From Rivularia sp034931125 (GTDB lineage Bacteria > Cyanobacteriota > Cyanobacteriia > Cyanobacteriales > Nostocaceae), in NCBI RefSeq assembly GCF_034931125.1, contig NZ_JAYGHM010000018.1:1-64000 (forward strand): a stretch of DNA of 64,000 nucleotides. Reading direction: 5' to 3'. A program made the position numbers and the translations under genes. The notes beneath the pieces are model-generated. The model was not told where the DNA came from. It was given only the letters and a program-made list of their open reading frames with translations, and did not search any database. This document shows, in pieces, positions 26,313 through 34,331 of the stretch; position 1 is the stretch's first letter; each line of letters opens with the position of its first letter.

Positions 26313-27227
26313 ATGAGAGAATCTGTGATTGCGGAGCGCGTGTGCCTTATAGGTCACGTCTCGGCGAAAGTTTTTGGACTTATAGGTATTATGTTGGTCA
26401 TACCTAACGCCAAAATGATTTTGAATTTTGGAAACGTTGGAGAAACAGCCATGCAGTTGAGTATGGCTAATGGTGGTGTAGTAGATATTATTTTTGGAAT
26501 AATAGCTGTATCTATTTATGCTTGTAGGGTATTAGGATGGCGCAATTGGCTGGGTTTCCTAGTGCCTTCTGTTTTGATATCGGTAGGTAGCGAATTACTA
26601 GGAACTAGTACTGGATTCCCTTTCGGAGATTACAGTTATTTGAGCGGTTTGGGTTATAAGATTGGGGGGCTAGTCCCGTTTACGATTCCTTTATCCTGGT
26701 TTTATGTAGGTTTGTCAGCTTACTTAATTGCTCGGAGCGGTTTAAAAGTCGCGGAAAAACCAAGTTTGGTTCGTCATATTGCGGCGATCGCTATTGGTGC
26801 TTTACTCTTCACGAGTTGGGATTTCGCTCTTGAACCAGCGATGAGTCAAACTGCTTTTCCTTTTTGGTATTGGGAAACTCCGGGAGCTTTCTTCGGAACA
26901 CCTTATCAAAATTATGTTGGTTGGTTCGGTACCAGCGCATTATTTATGAGTGTCGCAGCTTTGATCTGGGGAAATACCCCAATTAAATTATGGCGATCGC
27001 AATTAGTTTTACCTCTAATTGTTTATTTAAGTAACTTTACTTTCGCTGCGGGATTGAGTTTAGGAGATGGTTTTATTGTCCCAGTTTCTTTAGGTTTAAT
27101 TTTGGGTGTTGTTCCGGCTGTAACTTTATGGTTAAGAAGTTCGACTGCACCAACGTCTTATGTTGATGGAGTAGAAACTGCGGCTTCCGAAGTTGCAGTA
27201 GCTTCGCTCAAAGTTGCTGTAAAGTAA
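26313..27227 (+). CDS. cruF: Carotenoid 1',2'-hydratase CruF
   Basis: 304 residues, about seven membrane spans, DUF422-type carotenoid hydratase. Recognisable stretches are SELLGTSTGFPFGDYSYLSGLGYKIGG-like sequence and SWDFALEPAMSQTAFPFWYWE with conserved acidic residues. CruF hydrates the psi-end of gamma-carotene-type carotenoids to give the 1'-hydroxyl of myxol and related carotenoids. cruG follows 22 nt downstream, the usual cyanobacterial pair for myxoxanthophyll-type glycosides. AAGGGA ribosome binding site precedes the ATG. Confidence 0.92.
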   Translation: MRESVIAERVCLIGHVSAKVFGLIGIMLVIPNAKMILNFGNVGETAMQLSMANGGVVDIIFGIIAVSIYACRVLGWRNWLGFLVPSVLISVGSELLGTSTGFPFGDYSYLSGLGYKIGGLVPFTIPLSWFYVGLSAYLIARSGLKVAEKPSLVRHIAAIAIGALLFTSWDFALEPAMSQTAFPFWYWETPGAFFGTPYQNYVGWFGTSALFMSVAALIWGNTPIKLWRSQLVLPLIVYLSNFTFAAGLSLGDGFIVPVSLGLILGVVPAVTLWLRSSTAPTSYVDGVETAASEVAVASLKVAVK

Positions 27228-27249
27228 CGATAAAATACATCGATCAATA

Positions 27250-28428
27250 ATGCAGCAGCTTTTAAGCGGCATCTCGCTTTTAATTTTACTGATTCAGGTT
27301 CCAGCAGTTTTTATTCTGCTCTCACGTCTACTCAAAGGACCTTTTCGTCAAGCTCCAATTCAACCTCAAAGTCCGACACCGGAACTTTTGGGGACTGTAA
27401 GCGTAGTGGTTCCAACTCTCAACGAAGTCGAACGTATTAGCCCTTTGTTAGCTGGGTTGAGCCGCGCAAGTTATGAAGTCCGGGAAATCATCATTGTAGA
27501 TAGTAATTCCCAAGATGGTACACGCGACTTAGTAAAATCGACTATTGAGAAAGACCCCCGCTTTCGCTTGATGACTGACGACCCGCTACCATCAGACTGG
27601 GTGGGTCGTCCCTGGGCTTTACACAATGGCTTTTTACATACTTCTCCAACTAGTGAATGGTTTCTAGGAATGGATGCGGATACTCAACCACATCCCGGTT
27701 TGGTAGCTGGTTTAATTAAATCTGCTGCTGCTCTCGATTACGATTTAATTTCCTTGTCTCCCCAATTCATTCTCAAATATCCTGGCGAATCTTTACTGCA
27801 ACCGGCGCTGTTAATGACGCTACTGTATCGATTCGATCCCGCAGGTGTAAACACGCAAGCACCGGAGCGCGTAATGGCTAACGGACAGTGTTTTCTGTGT
27901 CGCCGTACAGTTTTAGAAAGCGTAAACGGTTATACCAGCGCCAAAGGTTCATTTTGCGATGATGTCACTTTAGCAAGACAGATTGCAGCTTCTGGCTTTA
28001 AAGTCGGCTTCTTAGACGGGGCGAAAGTGCTGAAAGTACGAATGTACGAAAGTGCGGTCGAAACCTGGAAAGAATGGGGAAGAAGCCTCGACCTCAAAGA
28101 CGCATCCTCCCGCGCTCAAATTTGGGGAGATTTATGGTTACTTGTATCAGTACAAGGTTTACCTTTGATAATCGTAATTTTGTGCTTATTTCTTTCCCCC
28201 CTTCCCCCATCCCCCTCTCCCCCTCTCATACTCCTGTCATTGAACCTATTTTTAGTACTAATTCGTTTCTTAATGCTATTTGCGATCGCACCCTCCTATG
28301 ATTTTACGCAAGCCAAAGGGGGCTGGTTATTTTGGCTTTCACCAATAGCAGACCCCTTAGCAGTTTTACGGATTTTCCTATCGACCTTCCGTACCCCGCG
28401 ACAGTGGCGAGGACGGGAGTATGGTTGA
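27250..28428 (+). CDS. cruG: Carotenoid 2'-O-glycosyltransferase CruG (GT2)
   Basis: 392 residues. One N-terminal span, then a GT2 catalytic domain (VSVVVPTLNE, IIVDSNSQDGT, MDADTQPHPG, FCDDVTLARQ), then C-terminal spans. CruG glycosylates the 2'-hydroxyl of myxol-type carotenoids after CruF. Around residues 315-326 the sequence SPLPPSPSPP is encoded by a C-rich run (about 28193-28227) identical in character to the intergenic CCCCCTCT repeats of this genome, so a repeat has expanded inside the gene without breaking the frame. Downstream, tandem GGGGACAA repeats follow. Confidence 0.9.
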   Translation: MQQLLSGISLLILLIQVPAVFILLSRLLKGPFRQAPIQPQSPTPELLGTVSVVVPTLNEVERISPLLAGLSRASYEVREIIIVDSNSQDGTRDLVKSTIEKDPRFRLMTDDPLPSDWVGRPWALHNGFLHTSPTSEWFLGMDADTQPHPGLVAGLIKSAAALDYDLISLSPQFILKYPGESLLQPALLMTLLYRFDPAGVNTQAPERVMANGQCFLCRRTVLESVNGYTSAKGSFCDDVTLARQIAASGFKVGFLDGAKVLKVRMYESAVETWKEWGRSLDLKDASSRAQIWGDLWLLVSVQGLPLIIVILCLFLSPLPPSPSPPLILLSLNLFLVLIRFLMLFAIAPSYDFTQAKGGWLFWLSPIADPLAVLRIFLSTFRTPRQWRGREYG

Positions 28429-28442
28429 GGGATGGGGAGGAT

Positions 28443-28481
28443 AAGGGGACAAGGGGACAAGGGGACAAGGGGACAAGGGGA
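28443..28481. repeat. Tandem 8-bp repeat AAGGGGAC
   Basis: Four full AAGGGGAC units plus a partial fifth, between the convergent cruG and rnhA genes. It is followed by TAACTCC 7-mer repeats to about 28540. Confidence 0.9.
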
Positions 28482-28564
28482 TAGGGAGATGGGGGGATAA
28501 ATTATTAACTCCTAACTCCTAACTCCTAACTCTTAACTCCCAACCTTTGACCTTTGACCTCTCT

Positions 28565-29485
28565 TTACTCTCCTTCTTCCTCATCGAGTTGATCGGCGCG
28601 TTCGAGTTCCCACAGAATTTGATTACCTTCGCGACGTACTCGTGAAACTATCCAGTTTCTCCAGCGCCACTGGTCTCCACGGCTAGTAACAGCACTAGCG
28701 TGGACGTTCATTAAGTCAGCGAGTTCGGAACTTGTGATTAAGTAACCTTTTTCGGCTATTTCGTCAGCAATGCGAAGAGTTTCGACTAAACTGCGGAGTT
28801 GCGAAACTCTTGCTTCGCGTGGTAATTCTTCGTTTGACAAGGTAGCAGAAGCGCTAGATGATTCCATAGTATTCGTATTGTTTGTTTCCGACTCAAGAGT
28901 ACTATTATGTATCTTTTTGTTAATTAGTGTGGGTGTGATTTGCGAGTTAGATGTAGATGATACCTCAACTTCGGCTTTTTGTTTTAAATATACATCACTA
29001 ATATTTATGTCCGGCATTTGCTTTAGTAATGGTACTTTCCCTGAAGCAAAACTACGGGCGATTGTATCGCAACGTTCGTTACCTATATTACCAGCGTGAC
29101 CGCGAACGTGTTGCCATTTAATCTGTTGATTGTTGAGATTGTCAAGAATTTCTAATAAATCTTGGTTGAGTACGGGTTTTCCGTCGGATTTTTTCCAACC
29201 CTTACGTTTCCATCCTTTTACCCACTTTGTAGCGCAATTAATTAGATATTCGCTGTCAGTGTAAAGAGTGATGGGTTTGCTTTGTCCCGAAGATTCTAGA
29301 AATTCCAACGCTGCGATCGCGGCTTGCATTTCCATTCTATTGTTTGTGGTTTTTCTAGATGCATCGCCGATTTCGTGAACTGAACCATCATCGAAGTAAA
29401 TAACAGCACCCCAACCACCTGGTCCAGGATTACCAGTGCAAGCGCCATCGGTATATATACTTTGAATTGTAGATTGAGAAGACAT
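28565..29485 (-). CDS. rnhA: Ribonuclease HI with C-terminal extra domain
   Basis: 306 residues. RNase HI (about 1-155) has all catalytic acids: D13 in YTDGACTGNPGPGG, E52 in NRMEMQAA, D77 in LYTDSEY and the last Asp in GNERCDTIAR. It removes RNA from RNA-DNA hybrids. Beyond a low-complexity Ser/Thr/Asn linker (about 185-225) there is a second domain of about 80 residues (LRSLVETLRIADEIAEKGYLI, ELADLMNVHASAVTSRGDQWRWRNW), which looks like a small helical DNA- or protein-binding module. Bacterial RNase HI is normally about 155 residues, so the fusion is notable. Confidence 0.93.
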   Translation of the reverse strand: MSSQSTIQSIYTDGACTGNPGPGGWGAVIYFDDGSVHEIGDASRKTTNNRMEMQAAIAALEFLESSGQSKPITLYTDSEYLINCATKWVKGWKRKGWKKSDGKPVLNQDLLEILDNLNNQQIKWQHVRGHAGNIGNERCDTIARSFASGKVPLLKQMPDINISDVYLKQKAEVEVSSTSNSQITPTLINKKIHNSTLESETNNTNTMESSSASATLSNEELPREARVSQLRSLVETLRIADEIAEKGYLITSSELADLMNVHASAVTSRGDQWRWRNWIVSRVRREGNQILWELERADQLDEEEGE

Positions 29486-29774
29486 AGTTAATATTTATTT
29501 TAACTCGTGCAAATACTAGGACATAACTACGACACAGGAAATCATGTTGTAGAAAGTATCCGTCGCAAAAAGAGTAAAAAGCCTTATTCGCAACGAGTAA
29601 TAAACGTTATCACGTAATCGCACAACGTTGTGACAAGAAAATAATTTTTAATATTTTATTAATTTTTTAATTTTAATTTTTTAGTTTGTTTGTAGAAAAA
29701 ATTGCGAAGTTGAAACACTTCAGGACATTGCTTAGTACGGGTAAGGTATCTGTCACAAGCATTCAACTAATTGA

Positions 29775-30233
29775 CTACTGAGATTTATTTTGTACATTTT
29801 GCATAAATTGTTGCCAAGTTTCATTAGGAATCCAAATTTTATGTAAATCCTTTTTTGCTGTTTCATCATCGAGATTTTCAATATAGCGACGGTAAAGATA
29901 TATAAAAGCAGATACGCGCTTATTTGCTGCACAATGAACAAAGACTTTTTGATCGGCGTTTGTTTTCATTACCTGAATAAATTCTTGAAAATTTTCTTTA
30001 GTAGGATTTTCCCAAATTACGGGTATATGAACGTACTCCATCCCTTGAGTTTCCACAATCTCTTTTTCGTGACGTAAAGTATTAGAAGAATCCTTCAACG
30101 CAAGGTTTACAACAACTTGATATCCTGCTTGTTTTATATGTAAAAACTCTTCTACAGATGGTTGTCCCGATGTAGCAATTTTCTCGGATATTTTTAGGTA
30201 ATTGTAAATATTTTCTAGACAATTATGAGACAT
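29775..30233 (-). CDS. Protein-tyrosine-phosphatase-like (DUF442-type) protein
   Basis: 152 residues. The start (NYLKISEKIATSGQPSVEEF, then AGYQVVVNLAL) and the P-loop HCAANKRVSAF are those of the DUF442/PTP-like family. The loop is CX4R rather than the CX5R of classical tyrosine phosphatases, as also found in DUF442 proteins, so activity on phosphotyrosine is unproven. Soluble, single gene. Confidence 0.8.
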   Translation of the reverse strand: MSHNCLENIYNYLKISEKIATSGQPSVEEFLHIKQAGYQVVVNLALKDSSNTLRHEKEIVETQGMEYVHIPVIWENPTKENFQEFIQVMKTNADQKVFVHCAANKRVSAFIYLYRRYIENLDDETAKKDLHKIWIPNETWQQFMQNVQNKSQ

Positions 30234-30478
30234 TTTAATTTATGATTAATCGATGGACGATTATCTTATAATAAAGTCCAAGTTTGCAACACGATTGATA
30301 ATTTAGGGGAGAGTAATAAAACCTATAGTGGCAAATTGGCATTTATGAAAAAATACGCTTGGATAGACGACGACTAAAAAAAGCAACTACACCGCTCATT
30401 GTCCACCTGCGTAAACTGTATTATTTGTTTATTTTCAACAAAATAATTAATATTACTTAAAGCAATTAAAGCACAAGT

Positions 30479-30814
30479 GTGATTAAAATATCTATTTATC
30501 ATCCCCAATATCAAAATCAAGTTGCTGAGTTAATCTTAAAAATTCAGCAACAAGAATTTGGTGTTTCAATAACTTTAGAAGACCAATCGGATTTATTAAA
30601 TATTCCAGATTTTTATCAACAGGGAAATGGTAACTTTTGGGTAGCTTTGGATGAAGATAATGTAGTTGCTACTATTGCTGCGATTGATATTGATAATAAA
30701 TATTTAGCGTTGAGAAAAATGTTTGTAAATGTTATTAAACTATTCATGTTTGATTATAATTTGTATAGCAATCCGATAAATAATAATTTTTGTAGCAGTA
30801 TTAGTCATGGTTAA
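30479..30814 (+). pseudogene. GNAT acetyltransferase, 5' part of a split gene
   Basis: GTG start at 30479. The first 85 codons (up to 30734) encode the N-terminal half of a GNAT acetyltransferase; the remaining codons to the stop at 30814 are unrelated sequence from the inserted segment. Joining base 30734 to 32483 restores one frame of 164 residues with the acetyl-CoA motif (NYLGCGVGKKLLITLVNWA) and the C-terminal FYEKNGFVRV. The GNAT gene is therefore intact in parts but split by about 1.75 kb. As it stands, no complete acetyltransferase can be made. Confidence 0.88.
30627..30734 (+). repeat. 108-bp direct repeat, copy 1
   Basis: Begins ATGGTAAC and ends AAATGTTA. Base-for-base identical to 32375-32482 (offset 1748), and both copies lie in the same reading frame of the GNAT gene. 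Confidence 0.95.
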
Positions 30815-31381
30815 GATATGGAAGGAAGATTTATTTTACGATGAACTTTATGCTGATGCTTGGGTAATAGACAAAAAATTTGGTTTGAATGGAGCCAATA
30901 TATACTGGGTGATAAATCACAGCCACATCAGTTAAAAGAACTGTCAGTAAGAATAGAAGCAGATATTTTTGTTGGTGATTATTTTGAAGCTAATAGTATA
31001 CCAGTAGTTTCTGAAAAAGTTAAGAATTTGTTGCTTGCCGAAGTTCCTGAATATGTAGATTTTTTTCCAATTCAAGCATTTCATCATGGTAAAAAAATTA
31101 CAAAAGATAGTTTTTTTATCATGTACATCAAAGAAAAAACAGATTGTTTTGACTGGAAAAAATCAGTTTACAGAACTAGTATTCTTAATAATGGCGAAAA
31201 ATCGATGAGATCGATACATAAATTAGTTCTATTAGAAGATAATATAAAAGATAAAAAAATAGTTAGAGTTGCTGAAGTTGGTTTCAATATAATTGCAGTC
31301 AGAGAAGACCTTTGTCAAATAATATTAAATAGTGGTGCCAAAGGTATTGAATTTAAAGAACTCAGTCAAACGCTTTGGTAA
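30807..31381 (+). pseudogene. Immunity-protein (Imm11/DUF1629-like) gene, frameshifted
   Basis: From ATG 30807 one frame reads MVKIWKEDLFYDELYADAW and stops after 43 codons. A second frame carries the body from about 30875 to 31381 (for example SIPVVSEKVKNLLLAEVPEYVDFF and IKEKTDCFDWKKSVYR). The body has the pattern of the Imm11/DUF1629 immunity-like family: an invariant P(V/I)(V/F)S-K-loop, a PI region, and a C-D/L-D pair. The frames meet near the A6 run at about 30872-30877, so a one-base slip there explains the break. Functional translation would need frameshifting; otherwise it is a pseudogene. Family assignment is moderate. Confidence 0.55.
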
Positions 31382-31660
31382 TTATTTTTTATCGCTTAGA
31401 GATTATTAGTAAAAAACTTAAAAGCCCAACCATAACCGCGACGTTCAATAATTCGGTAGTAAATAGGACGGATAATCATATTTATTTTATAGGTAGTTTT
31501 AGTTAAATAATCATCAAAAAGATTGATTGTTAATGAAAGATATAGAAGCGCATTAACCAAATATTCTAGTTTAGATAGACATTAAGTAATTGTTCAGTTT
31601 TGATAACGATAAAATTATTTAATTCAGGTTATGATAATAGCAAAAATAGAAAAATAAGCT

Positions 31661-31948
31661 ATGCAAGTTGTTACTGATATTGGCACACTAATTGTACGCA
31701 CGCCAGGAATTTGCGGTGGTCGTCCGCGCATCGCTGAAACTAGGATATCCGTTCAGCGTATAGCTGTTTGGTACAAAACTGGGATGAATGCAGAGGAAAT
31801 TGTCGAGCGCATGGGCAATGTGAGGCTAGCGCAAGTTTATGCGGCTCTGACGTATTATCATGCGAATAGAGAAGAGATTGAAGCTTATATTGCTTCTGAA
31901 AAAAATGATTATGAAAGACTTGCTAAAGAAATGGGATCGTTTACATGA
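31661..31948 (+). CDS. DUF433 antitoxin
   Basis: 95 residues. GTLIVRTPGICGGRPRIAETRISVQRIAVWYKTGMNAEEI is the DUF433 signature, a winged-helix-like antitoxin (VapB45 type). It overlaps the downstream DUF5615 toxin gene by ATGA (4 nt), the usual translational coupling of such pairs. It neutralises the partner and probably represses the operon. It lies inside the segment that splits the GNAT gene. Confidence 0.9.
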   Translation: MQVVTDIGTLIVRTPGICGGRPRIAETRISVQRIAVWYKTGMNAEEIVERMGNVRLAQVYAALTYYHANREEIEAYIASEKNDYERLAKEMGSFT

Positions 31949-32304
31949 GTCCAATTCAATTATTCATAGATGAGGACTCAATGGATCGCCGATTCGTTCA
32001 GGCTTTGAGAGCGCGAGGAGTAGATATCGTGACGGTTGGAGAAATTGGTACAATCAGCTTGAGTGATGAAGAACAGTTGATTATTGCGACAAAGCAACAG
32101 CGAGTTTTGTACACATTTAATGTTGGTGATTTCTGCCAGTTACATACTATTTATATCAGTGAAAGTCGAACTCACGCTGGAATTATTATCTCATTACAGG
32201 AATATTCGATTGGCGAACAAATGCGACGAGTTTTGAAATTGATTGCAGCAAAGTCATCCCAGGATATGGAGAATCAGTTAGTATTTTTAAGCAATCTTAT
32301 TTAA
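31945..32304 (+). CDS. DUF5615 PIN-like toxin
   Basis: 119 residues. The N-terminal LFIDEDSMDRRFVQALRARGVDIVTVGE and the later VLYTFNVGDFCQLH show the DUF5615 PIN-like fold, with Asp residues at the places of PIN metal ligands, so it is a probable ribonuclease toxin (Mut7-C/VapC45 relative). The second ligand segment reads FNVGDF where TxD(x)DF is common, so one acidic ligand may be altered. Coupled to the DUF433 antitoxin. Confidence 0.87.
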   Translation: MSPIQLFIDEDSMDRRFVQALRARGVDIVTVGEIGTISLSDEEQLIIATKQQRVLYTFNVGDFCQLHTIYISESRTHAGIIISLQEYSIGEQMRRVLKLIAAKSSQDMENQLVFLSNLI

Positions 32305-32374
32305 AAAGATAGTAGTTAGGCTTAAAGCCATATGAAAAAATGGGTATTTCACAAGAAAGATATAGAAGCGTGAT

Positions 32375-32482
32375 ATGGTAACTTTTGGGTAGCTTTGGAT
32401 GAAGATAATGTAGTTGCTACTATTGCTGCGATTGATATTGATAATAAATATTTAGCGTTGAGAAAAATGTTTGTAAATGTTA
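32375..32482 (+). repeat. 108-bp direct repeat, copy 2
   Basis: Identical to 30627-30734. Homology ends on the left at TGATATGG against GAAATGG and on the right at GTTAATTATC against GTTATTAAAC. Confidence 0.95.
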
Positions 32483-32721
32483 ATTATCTCGGTTGTGGAG
32501 TAGGTAAAAAGTTGCTGATTACTTTGGTCAATTGGGCTAAAGAGAAGAATATCAAGGAAATTTATTTGGGAACTATTGATAAATTCAAAGTAGCCCATAA
32601 ATTTTATGAGAAAAATGGTTTTGTACGAGTTACTAAATCTAAGCTACCAGAAAGTTTTCCAATTATGTTGTCGGACAATATATTTTATTGTTTAACAATT
32701 CCAAATCATCAAACGGAATAA
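32375..32721 (+). pseudogene. GNAT acetyltransferase, 3' part of the split gene
   Basis: Repeat copy 2 restarts in the middle of the GNAT coding sequence and continues to the natural stop at 32721. It holds the acetyl-CoA binding motif GCGVGKKLL and the FYEKNGF helix but lacks the first 50 codons and any good start (a TTG at 32395 is the first option, without a ribosome binding site). Its last 13 bases overlap the end of the convergent monooxygenase gene. Confidence 0.88.
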
Positions 32722-32996
32722 TAATGCTCTACCACAGGGAATGGGTCATAAAAATGGTGTAAAAGTTGTTTCCATTCTTGATATTCTTGCGATTGTCGAA
32801 ACCCGACGGTATGAGCTTCTAAAGTTTCCCAACGTACAAGCAGAATATAACGATTTGGAACTTCCACACATTTTTGTAATTCGTGGGATATGTATCCAGG
32901 TATTGAAGAGATGATTTCTGATGCGCGTCTAAATGCGGCTTCAAACTCTTCGCACATCTGTGTTTTAACGTTTAAAATTGCAACTTCCAGAATCAT
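32709..32996 (-). CDS. Antibiotic biosynthesis monooxygenase (ABM) domain protein
   Basis: 95 residues, one ABM domain: MILEVAILNVKTQ, then FEAAFRRASEIISSIPGYISHELQKC, YILLVRWETLEAHTVGFR and the C-terminal strand PVVEHYY. Dimeric alpha-beta barrel proteins of this kind oxidise small aromatic or quinone-like compounds without cofactors, or degrade haem; the substrate here is unknown. Convergent with, and overlapping by 13 nt, the 3' end of the GNAT gene. Confidence 0.9.
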   Translation of the reverse strand: MILEVAILNVKTQMCEEFEAAFRRASEIISSIPGYISHELQKCVEVPNRYILLVRWETLEAHTVGFRQSQEYQEWKQLLHHFYDPFPVVEHYYSV

Positions 32997-33126
32997 TTGG
33001 TGATGTATAGTTTGTTAAATCAATAATCCGCTAGGGAACACAATCAAGAGTTTAATAGCAAAAGTCATCTTATAATTTTATCAAATACATTCCCAAGCCG
33101 AAGCCTGGGAACGATCGCATCAAACT

Positions 33127-34128
33127 TCACACGGTACCCGCAGCAGCACCAACAGCTTGCTCGTCTGCAATTCCTACCAGCTTTGCGCTTAATTCCCACA
33201 AACGTTGGGCTTTATCATCATCCAAAGCTTCGTTAGAAACTTCCTGCACAAAAGATTTTCTACCTTCCTTCTGACGATTTCCCCAACTGTAGTAAGAACC
33301 GGATTTATTATATTCTGGCTCTGCAACTACGGCTGCAACTCTTTCACCAGCCAGTTCTTCTGATACATAACCACCCGTAATATTCTTCTGGAATAGAGGG
33401 AATATTTTCTGGAATAAGGAATAGTGATTGCGGAATAAAGCTGTTTCAGCAACGCATCCGGGATAAAGTGAAGTAAATACAATCTTTGTCGAATTGTGAT
33501 AGCGTCTGTGTAATTCCCGCATAGTCAAAACGTTGCAAAGTTTACTATCTTTATAAGCTTTACCCGCTTTAAATTTCTTACCGTTAATCATCGCGATCGG
33601 TGCTTGGAAACCTTCTGCAAATCCTTTTAAATCTCCTAAATCTGGAGGTGCGGGAATAGGAATTTTTCCTCCCAATTCTTTGGGATTCGCGGTTACGGTT
33701 CCTAAAATTACTAATCTGGGTTGATCGGTGGATGACTTTTGCAAATCTTCCAACATCAAGTTACATAACAAGAAATGTCCGAGGTGATTTGTAGCAACAC
33801 TTAATTCGTAACCATCTTCACTTCTTTGTGGTTCCTTCAACAAAGGTAAATACACCGCAGCGTTACACACCAGAGCATCTAAGGATTTACCGCTTTCCCG
33901 AAAAGTGTTAACAAACTGACGCACGCTATTCAAAGAAGCCAAATCGAGATGCATGATGGTGTAGCTGTCGGGTGACATTCCCACCTCGTTAGCGACTTTT
34001 TGAGTTTTTTCCAAATTGCGACAAGCCATTACTACGTGCCATCCTTTTTTAGCAAGGGCTTTCGCACCATACAAGCCAACCCCAGAGGAAGCACCCGTGA
34101 TCACAACCGTTGATTTGCCTTGTTCCAT
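33127..34128 (-). CDS. por: Light-dependent protochlorophyllide oxidoreductase
   Basis: 333 residues. SDR fold with the NADPH-binding TGASSGVGLYGAKAL (about 11-25), NAAVY, and the catalytic YKDSK (Tyr and Lys). The POR-specific parts KEPQRSEDGYELSVATNHLGHFLL and VFTSLYPGCVAETALFRNH are present. It reduces the D-ring double bond of protochlorophyllide with NADPH and light, making chlorophyllide at the thylakoid/plasma membrane. Single gene; length normal for cyanobacteria. Confidence 0.97.
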   Translation of the reverse strand: MEQGKSTVVITGASSGVGLYGAKALAKKGWHVVMACRNLEKTQKVANEVGMSPDSYTIMHLDLASLNSVRQFVNTFRESGKSLDALVCNAAVYLPLLKEPQRSEDGYELSVATNHLGHFLLCNLMLEDLQKSSTDQPRLVILGTVTANPKELGGKIPIPAPPDLGDLKGFAEGFQAPIAMINGKKFKAGKAYKDSKLCNVLTMRELHRRYHNSTKIVFTSLYPGCVAETALFRNHYSLFQKIFPLFQKNITGGYVSEELAGERVAAVVAEPEYNKSGSYYSWGNRQKEGRKSFVQEVSNEALDDDKAQRLWELSAKLVGIADEQAVGAAAGTV

Positions 34129-34331
34129 AATCTTAAAATTCTATAAACTCTATTCATCAACGTTAGTTGTATTTATATTCTCATAATTGGTTTGCTTACT
34201 ATCGCTTTTGTTAAGAGTGCTTTACGTTAACCGATAGGTGCGGTTCCCAATACAACAGAAGAATTTAACGTTTCTACAGATAAAGCGACTTTACTATTTA
34301 GACGTTGGTATCATGTATTTTTCTAACCAAT

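Larger units (their letters stand above)
30735..32374. mobile_element. 1.64 kb segment inserted in the GNAT gene
   Basis: Bounded by the 108-bp direct repeats. Cargo in order on the + strand: a frameshifted immunity-like gene, a 280-nt spacer, a DUF433 antitoxin and a DUF5615 toxin. It contains no transposase, integrase or terminal inverted repeats. GAAAGATATAGAAGCG occurs at 31535-31550 and again at 32355-32370, just before repeat copy 2, which hints at a microhomology junction. The layout equals a single-crossover integration of a circle carrying an internal GNAT fragment (inference). Confidence 0.7.

Noticed and set aside
28770..29099. 109-codon plus-strand frame over rnhA
   Set aside because: It is the antisense shadow of the RNase HI linker region.
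31393..31480. 27-codon minus-strand frame (MIIRPIYYRIIERRGYGWAF...) inside the inserted segment
   Set aside because: Too short to judge and without a ribosome binding site; could be a fragment of another gene but nothing supports a call.
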